Of a DNA stretch of 33,450 nucleotides, positions 28,482 through 33,450 are shown one piece after another. The first letter of the stretch is position 1; the number at the start of each line of letters is the position of its first letter. The stretch is taken from contig JACQWY010000041.1 in the NCBI GenBank assembly GCA_016209015.1, positions 1-33,450 on the forward strand, read 5' to 3'. This DNA comes from Gammaproteobacteria bacterium. Lineage in GTDB: Bacteria > Pseudomonadota > Gammaproteobacteria > Ga0077536. The notes beneath the pieces were generated by a model, which had not been told where the DNA came from, did no database searches, and saw only the letters and a list, made by a program, of their open reading frames with translations. The translations under genes were made by a program, and so were the position numbers.

Positions 28482-29753
28482 TTGAAACAGACGCTACGTG
28501 CCATACGCGGCATGAATGACGTGGTGCCGCCGCAGACGGCCCACTGGCAATGGCTCGAGAAGACGATAGGCACGGTGCTCGCGGGCTACGGCTATCGCGA
28601 AATCCGCCTGCCGCTCGTCGAGCTCACGCAGGTGTTCTCGCGCTCGATCGGCGAAGTGACGGACATCGTCCAGAAGGAGATGTACACGTTCACGGACCGC
28701 AACGGCGACAGCCTGACGCTGCGCCCGGAAGGCACGGCGAGCTGCGTGCGCGCGGTGCTCGAGCACGGCCTGCTGCACCAGCAGGCGCAGCGCCTGTGGT
28801 ATCGCGGTGCGATGTTCCGCCACGAGCGTCCGCAGAAGGGCCGCTATCGCCAGTTCCACCAGGTCGGCGTCGAAGCGTTCGGCTACCCCGGCCCGGACAT
28901 CGACGCCGAGATCATCCTCATGACGGCGCGCCTGTGGCGCGAGCTCGGCCTCGGCAATCTGCGCCTCGAGATCAACACGCTCGGCACGAGCGAGGAACGC
29001 CGCGGCTATCGCGACGCGCTCACCGTGTATTTCGCGCAGCACCGGGAGCGCCTCGACGCCGAAAGCGCGGCGCGGCTCGAGCGCAACCCGCTGCGCATCC
29101 TCGACTCCAAGAATCCGGACATGAAGACGCTGAACGCGGGCGCTCCGGTGCTCGCCGACCATCTCGGCGAGGAATCCCGGGCGCACTTCGCGGGCCTGCG
29201 CGCGCTGCTCGACGCCGCCGGCATCGCCTACGAGGTGAATCCGCATCTCGTGCGCGGTCTCGACTACTACGCGAAGACGGTCTTCGAGTGGATCACCGAC
29301 GAGCTCGGCGCCCAGGGCACGGTGTGCGCGGGCGGACGCTACGACGGCCTCGTCGAGCTGATGGGCGGCGAACCGACGCCGGCGATCGGCTTCGCGCTCG
29401 GCATGGAGCGCCTGCTCGAGCTCATCGCTGCGAACGCCGCCGGCGAGACGACGGAAGCGGATTGCTACGTGCTGAGCGCCGGCCCCGAGCTCCTCGGACC
29501 GGCCCAGGCCGTCGCCGAGCAGTTGCGCGACGCGCTGCCCGGCGTGCGCGTAATCTGCCATTGCGGCGGCGGGAGCCTCAAATCGCAGATGAAGAAGGCC
29601 GACCGCGCGGGCGCGGCAGTGGCGCTGATCCTCGGGCCCGACGAGCACGTCGCAGGGGAAATCACCGTCAAGGCCTTGCGCGGCGAGACCGCCCAGCAGC
29701 GCGTGCCGCTCGCGGAACTCGCAGCCGCTGTCCGGGGTCTCCTCGGACGCTGA
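28482..29753 (+). CDS. hisS: Histidyl-tRNA synthetase
   Basis: The 423-residue class II synthetase charges tRNA-His. It shows RGMNDVVPP at the N-terminus, [14 protein letters not shown], motif 2 [21 protein letters not shown], the histidine motifs [15 protein letters not shown] and AGGRYDGL, and motif 3 [12 protein letters not shown]. The start is TTG at 28482, with GGAG about 10 bases upstream. An ATG start would remove the conserved RGM segment. The gene usually follows ispG, but here it follows rodZ. Confidence 0.95.
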   Translation: MKQTLRAIRGMNDVVPPQTAHWQWLEKTIGTVLAGYGYREIRLPLVELTQVFSRSIGEVTDIVQKEMYTFTDRNGDSLTLRPEGTASCVRAVLEHGLLHQQAQRLWYRGAMFRHERPQKGRYRQFHQVGVEAFGYPGPDIDAEIILMTARLWRELGLGNLRLEINTLGTSEERRGYRDALTVYFAQHRERLDAESAARLERNPLRILDSKNPDMKTLNAGAPVLADHLGEESRAHFAGLRALLDAAGIAYEVNPHLVRGLDYYAKTVFEWITDELGAQGTVCAGGRYDGLVELMGGEPTPAIGFALGMERLLELIAANAAGETTEADCYVLSAGPELLGPAQAVAEQLRDALPGVRVICHCGGGSLKSQMKKADRAGAAVALILGPDEHVAGEITVKALRGETAQQRVPLAELAAAVRGLLGR

Positions 29754-29786
29754 TCGGTGCGGGCGGCGCTTTGGGCCGGGCGAGGG

Positions 29787-29792
29787 TATAAT
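29787..29792 (+). promoter_or_regulatory. Possible -10 element between hisS and yfgM
   Basis: A perfect TATAAT lies in an otherwise GC-rich 216-bp gap, about 180 bp before the yfgM ATG. No -35 is evident at normal spacing. It may start a second transcript for yfgM-bamB-der. Confidence 0.4.
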
Positions 29793-29969
29793 CCGCGCCT
29801 TCGAGCCCCGCCGGATCCCGACATCCCCCGCGCATTCCGTCCCGCCCCAGGCGGGCGCAAGCCTCGCAGACCGGCCTTCCGCCGTCGCGGGCTCGACACG
29901 AACACGGGTGGCCCGCCGCACGGGTCACGTCACACGCATCAAGCCCGAACGGGCTCGAGGAGACTTCGG

Positions 29970-30614
29970 ATGGAAGGCTACGCCTCTGAGAAGGAACAAA
30001 TCGAGGAGATACGCAAGTGGTGGGACGCCAACGGCAAGGCCGTGCTCGGCGGTCTCGCGCTCGGCCTCGTCGTGCTGTTCGGTTATCGCTACTGGGATGC
30101 GAGCCGCAACGCGCTCGCCGAGCAGGCGTCGATCAACTACGAGCACTTCCTCACCGTCGCCGCGCAAGGTCCGGGCAAGGAGGCGAGCGAAGCCGGCGAG
30201 TCCCTCATCGCGACCTATCCCGAGACCGCGTACGCGAAGCTCGCGGCGCTGCTGCTCGCGAGCCTCGAAGTCCGCGACAAGAAACCCGAGGACGCGGAGA
30301 AGCACCTGCGCTGGGTGGTCGAGCACTCGGGCTCGCCGGAGCTGCGCGCCGTCGCGCAGACCCGCCTCGCCGCGCTGCTCCTCGCGCGAGGCGACACCGC
30401 CGCTGCGGACGCGATCGTGAAGCAGCTTCCCGCGGCCGGCGACAACGATCGCTATGCCGAGCTGCGCGGCGATCTGCTCGCCGCCCAGGGCAAGGCCGAT
30501 GAAGCCCACGCCATGTACCTCGAGGCCATCGCCGCGCTGAAGACCATCGGCGGCGATCCCTCCTCGTTGCAGATCAAGCTCGACAATCTCGGCCTGACTG
30601 CCGCGACGGAGTAG
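29970..30614 (+). CDS. YfgM-like inner-membrane TPR protein
   Basis: The 214-residue protein begins with a short cytoplasmic segment (EKEQIEEIRKWWDANGK) and one membrane helix at about 23-41, followed by a periplasmic TPR-like region to the end. It matches the YfgM/UPF0070 family, which in E. coli associates with SecYEG and PpiD and helps outer-membrane protein traffic. It lies between hisS and bamB as in E. coli. The ATG at 29970 is favoured by GAGGAG upstream. The open frame extends back to 29757 with no support. Confidence 0.88.
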   Translation: MEGYASEKEQIEEIRKWWDANGKAVLGGLALGLVVLFGYRYWDASRNALAEQASINYEHFLTVAAQGPGKEASEAGESLIATYPETAYAKLAALLLASLEVRDKKPEDAEKHLRWVVEHSGSPELRAVAQTRLAALLLARGDTAAADAIVKQLPAAGDNDRYAELRGDLLAAQGKADEAHAMYLEAIAALKTIGGDPSSLQIKLDNLGLTAATE

Positions 30615-30617
30615 CCC

Positions 30618-31802
30618 ATGCCGAGATCGCTCGCCCGAGGCGGACTGCTCTGCCTCCTCCTGTCCGCCGTCATCGGCTGCACGGTGATCAAGGACAATTA
30701 CAACAAAATCCTCGACCGCGATCCCGACAGCAAACCGAAGCCGGCCGAGCTCGTCCAGTTCCCGACCACGCTGAAGGTGACCGAGGCCTGGTCCGGCAGC
30801 TTCGGCAGCGGCGCGGAGAAGCAGTATCTGAAGCTCACGCCGGCTTACGCGGACGGCCGCATCTACACCGCGGACCGCGACGGCCGGGTGATGGCGGTCG
30901 ACGCGCAGAAGGGCAGCACGATCTGGGAGCTGCGCGACAAGAAGCAGCGCATCTCCGGCGGCCCGGGCGTCGGCGAGGGCCTCGTCATGGTCGGGACCTC
31001 GAAGGCCATGGTGCTCGCCTACGACGCCGCGACCGGCAAGCCGCGCTGGGCGACGAAGGTCTCGAGCGAAGTGCTCTCGCCGCCCGTCGCCTCGGACGGC
31101 GTCGTCATCGTGCGCGCCGGCGACGGCAAGATGATGGCGCTCGGCGCGGCCGACGGTAAGCTGCACTGGACCTACGATCGCTCGATTCCGACGCTGACGC
31201 TGCGCGGCAGCGGCACGCCCGTCATCCACGAGAACCTCGTCGTCGCCGGCTTCGACAACGGCCGCCTCGTCGCACTCGATCTGCATTCCGGCAAGACGAT
31301 CTGGGAGACGCGGCTCGCCGAGCCGACGGGCCGCTCCGATCTCGAACGCATGGTCGACGTCGACAGCGAACCGGTGATCGCCGGCAACACTGCTTACGTC
31401 GCCTGTTTCCAGGGCCGCGTGGCCGCGGTCGCGCTCGACGACGGCCGCGTCGAATGGACGCGCGACATCTCCTCCTATGCGGATCTCTCCGTCGACGACG
31501 AGCGCCTCTACGTCACCGACGACAAGGGCACGGTGTGGGCGCTCAAGCTCGAGGACGGCAGCGATGCCTGGAAGCAGCCGGCGCTGCTGAACCGCGCGCC
31601 CACCGGCCCGACGCGCATCGACGACTTCGTCGTGGTCGGCGACTTCGAGGGCTATCTGCACTTCATGGATCGCTACAACGGCAAGTTCGCGCAGCGCGTG
31701 CGCGTCGACAAGAAGCGCATCCTCACTTCGCCCATCCGCGTCGACGACCTGCTGCTCGGCTACTCGTCGGCCGGCGAGCTCGTCGCCTACCGCCTGCACT
31801 AG
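30618..31802 (+). CDS. bamB: BamB outer-membrane assembly lipoprotein
   Basis: The 394-residue lipoprotein has its lipobox at residues 18-21 (VIGC). Repeated PQQ-like beta-propeller blades follow, with W-containing signatures such as [27 protein letters not shown] and SGKTIWETR. BamB scaffolds the BAM complex that inserts beta-barrel proteins into the outer membrane. It starts 3 bp after yfgM and precedes der, the standard order. Confidence 0.95.
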   Translation: MPRSLARGGLLCLLLSAVIGCTVIKDNYNKILDRDPDSKPKPAELVQFPTTLKVTEAWSGSFGSGAEKQYLKLTPAYADGRIYTADRDGRVMAVDAQKGSTIWELRDKKQRISGGPGVGEGLVMVGTSKAMVLAYDAATGKPRWATKVSSEVLSPPVASDGVVIVRAGDGKMMALGAADGKLHWTYDRSIPTLTLRGSGTPVIHENLVVAGFDNGRLVALDLHSGKTIWETRLAEPTGRSDLERMVDVDSEPVIAGNTAYVACFQGRVAAVALDDGRVEWTRDISSYADLSVDDERLYVTDDKGTVWALKLEDGSDAWKQPALLNRAPTGPTRIDDFVVVGDFEGYLHFMDRYNGKFAQRVRVDKKRILTSPIRVDDLLLGYSSAGELVAYRLH

Positions 31803-31818
31803 GCGGACGGGCTCGCTC

Positions 31819-33225
31819 ATGAGCTTCGACCTCGAGAAATACGTCAAACCGGCTTTCGCGATCGTCGGCCGGCCGAACGTCGGCAAGTCGACGCTCTTCA
31901 ATCGCATCACCCGCACGCGCGACGCGCTCGTCGCGGACACGCCGGGCGTCACGCGCGACGTGAAGCTCGGCGTCGGCCGCATCGGGCCCGCGGCCTATCT
32001 CGTCGTCGACACGGGCGGCGTCGAGGACGGTACGGCCGGTCTCGACGAGCTCGTCGGCAGGCGCGCGCTCGCCGCGGCGCTCGAGTGCGAGGCGATCCTC
32101 TTCATGGTCGACGGCCGCGACGGCCTGACCGCGACGGACCAGACGCTCGCCGCGGAGCTCCGCAAGAGCGGCAAGCGCGTGTTCCTCGCCGTCAACAAGA
32201 CCGAGGGTCGAAACGGCGAGCTCGCGGCGACGGAGTTCAGCGCGCTCGGTCTCGGCGCGGTGTATCCGATCTCCGCCGCGCACGGTCTCGGCGTCGAGGA
32301 TCTGATCCTCGAGATCACGCGCGACTGGCCCGCGCCGCAGCCGGAGACCGGGAACGAGGAGGACGGCGTGCGCGTGGCGATCGTCGGGCGGCCGAACGTC
32401 GGCAAGTCGACGCTCGTGAACCGCATGCTCGGCGAGGACCGCATGATCACGTTCGACCAGCCGGGCACGACTCAGGACAGCGTCGCGATCCCCTTCGAGC
32501 GCCGCGGCAAGCGCTACACGCTGATCGATACCGCGGGCCTGAGGCGCCGCGCGCGCGTCAGCGAGACGGTCGAGAAGTTCAGCGCCATCAAGACGCTGCA
32601 GGCCATCGACGGCTGCAACGTCGTCGTGCTCGTGCTCGACGCGCAGGCCTCGCTCGCCGAGCAGGATCTGACGGTGCTCGGCAACGTGCTCGATTGCGGG
32701 CGCTCGCTCGTCATCGCCATCAACAAGTGGGACGGTCTGCCGCAGGAGCAGCGCGAGGAAGTGAAGCGCCAGGTCGACCGGCGGCTGAACTTCGTCGACT
32801 TCGCGGAGATCCGCTACATCTCGGCGCTGCACGGCACGGGCGTCGGAGACCTCTTCGGCGCGATCGACGCGGCATGGCGCTCGGCGAACGTCTCGGTGCC
32901 GACGAACGTGCTGACTAACATGCTCATGGACGCGGTCGAGAGCCACCAGCCGCCGCTCGTGCGCGGCCGGCGCATCAAGCTGCGCTATGCGCACTTCGGC
33001 GCGAAGAACCCGCCGACGATCATCATCCACGGCAATCAGACGGAAGACGTCCCGGATTCGTACCGGCGCTATCTCGCGGGCTACTTCCGCCGCGCGCTGA
33101 AGCTCACCGGCACCCCGGTGCGCATCGAGTTCCGCTCCGGCGACAATCCCTTTGCCGGCCGCCGCAACACGCTCACGCCGCGCCAGGTGCATAAGCGCCG
33201 GCGGCTGATGCGGCATCACAAGTAA
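31819..33225 (+). CDS. der: GTPase Der (EngA)
   Basis: The 468-residue ribosome-assembly GTPase has two tandem G domains: the first with GRPNVGKS at 17-24 and DTPGVTRD, the second with GRPNVGKS at 190-197 and [13 protein letters not shown]-terminal KH-like domain ends [21 protein letters not shown]. The second G4 motif is NKWD (canonical NKxD). The first is NKTE at 126-129, with Glu for Asp, a change seen in some Der proteins. It matures the 50S subunit. Confidence 0.96.
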   Translation: MSFDLEKYVKPAFAIVGRPNVGKSTLFNRITRTRDALVADTPGVTRDVKLGVGRIGPAAYLVVDTGGVEDGTAGLDELVGRRALAAALECEAILFMVDGRDGLTATDQTLAAELRKSGKRVFLAVNKTEGRNGELAATEFSALGLGAVYPISAAHGLGVEDLILEITRDWPAPQPETGNEEDGVRVAIVGRPNVGKSTLVNRMLGEDRMITFDQPGTTQDSVAIPFERRGKRYTLIDTAGLRRRARVSETVEKFSAIKTLQAIDGCNVVVLVLDAQASLAEQDLTVLGNVLDCGRSLVIAINKWDGLPQEQREEVKRQVDRRLNFVDFAEIRYISALHGTGVGDLFGAIDAAWRSANVSVPTNVLTNMLMDAVESHQPPLVRGRRIKLRYAHFGAKNPPTIIIHGNQTEDVPDSYRRYLAGYFRRALKLTGTPVRIEFRSGDNPFAGRRNTLTPRQVHKRRRLMRHHK

Positions 33226-33232
33226 TTCGTAG

Positions 33233-33304
33233 GTCCGATTAGCCGAAGGGGTAATCGGACGTTCGACTCCGAAGCCTCAGCCGTTCGAGACGAACGTCCG
33301 ATTA
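33233..33304. repeat. REP-like palindrome
   Basis: A 9-bp perfect hairpin GTCCGATTA...TAATCGGAC lies at 33233-33260. A 14-bp inverted repeat pairs TAATCGGACGTTCG (33252-33265) with CGAACGTCCGATTA (33291-33304). It starts 8 bp after the der stop and may double as a terminator. No T-run follows. Confidence 0.75.
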
Positions 33305-33326
33305 CGCTTACGCTAATCAATGGAAT

Positions 33327-33402
33327 GGACGCTCCCACTCTTAATCGGCATCTAGGTGCCATAGTGGAGATGTCAATCAACACTCAACGAGTAGGAGCGT
33401 CC
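33327..33402 (+). promoter_or_regulatory. Structured leader of an IS110-family transposase
   Basis: A 9-bp inverted repeat, GGACGCTCC at 33327-33335 and GGAGCGTCC at 33394-33402, brackets the region before the transposase. Its right arm includes the AGGAG ribosome binding site (33393-33397), which could therefore be sequestered in the transcript. In the IS110 subgroup the non-coding left end upstream of the recombinase encodes the bridge RNA, so this region may include it. That role is inferred. Confidence 0.5.
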
Positions 33403-33405
33403 GCC

Positions 33406-33450
33406 ATGAAGATTACTACCCTCGGCATCGATTTGGCCAAGAACGTTTTC
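33406..33450 (+). CDS. IS110-family transposase, 5' end only
   Basis: The window ends 15 codons into an ORF reading MKITTLGIDLAKNVF. This is the hallmark N-terminus of IS110-type (DEDD, RuvC-like) transposases, in which the Asp of GIDLAK is the first catalytic acid. The ATG has AGGAG at good spacing. The rest of the element lies beyond the window. Confidence 0.85.
   Translation, partial: MKITTLGIDLAKNVF

Overview
The window is a high-GC chromosomal segment that looks gammaproteobacterial, probably from the Xanthomonadales/Nevskiales/Steroidobacterales side of the class. The inference rests on three syntenies: pepA-holC-valS with lptG divergent to pepA, an IscR-type regulator heading a sufBCDS-sufT-Rieske operon, and rlmN-pilF-rodZ-hisS-yfgM-bamB-der. 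I saw no rRNA, tRNA or CRISPR array.

Bases 1-8,440 are an accessory zone. They hold the 3' remnant of a REP-associated (Y1/RAYT-like) transposase, many copies of a short repeat (GTGCCTGTCCCCG or its complement), 160-165 bp elements bounded by perfect hairpins, and a low-GC patch (about 1.4-2.8 kb) with a secreted unknown protein and the stub of a second HlyD gene beside an intact orphan HlyD adaptor. A lipase-like alpha/beta hydrolase, an RDD membrane protein whose 5' end is duplicated among the repeats, and lptG (without lptF) follow.

Bases 8,616-15,000 hold pepA, holC and valS on the plus strand. The valS frame is open without a stop through about 145-157 upstream codons. A minus-strand quinone oxidoreductase-like gene follows, flanked by two nearly identical multi-hairpin MITE-like elements. 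Another hairpin-bounded element lies at 15.2-15.36 kb.

Bases 15,641-18,340 encode an acyl-CoA dehydrogenase and an APH-fold kinase with a C-terminal extension. This pair resembles the LvaC/LvaA-LvaB (ACAD10/11-like) system that removes the 4-hydroxyl group of 4-hydroxyacyl-CoAs by phosphorylation and elimination.

Bases 18,500-25,101 are an Fe-S assembly operon: iscR-like repressor with two candidate operators, A-type carrier, sufB, sufC, sufD, sufS, sufT and a small Rieske protein. Several genes overlap by 4 bases. No sufE or sufU is present.

Bases 25,138-33,225 are a housekeeping run: ndk, rlmN, pilF, rodZ, hisS, yfgM, bamB, der. ispG, often found between rodZ and hisS, is absent here. The window ends in a REP-like palindrome followed by the first 15 codons of an IS110-family transposase, with a structured leader that may include the bridge-RNA region.

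The most notable points are the hairpin-bounded repeat family with compensatory stem changes, the apparent LvaA-LvaB fusion, the ValS N-terminal extension, and the IS110 left end beside a palindrome.
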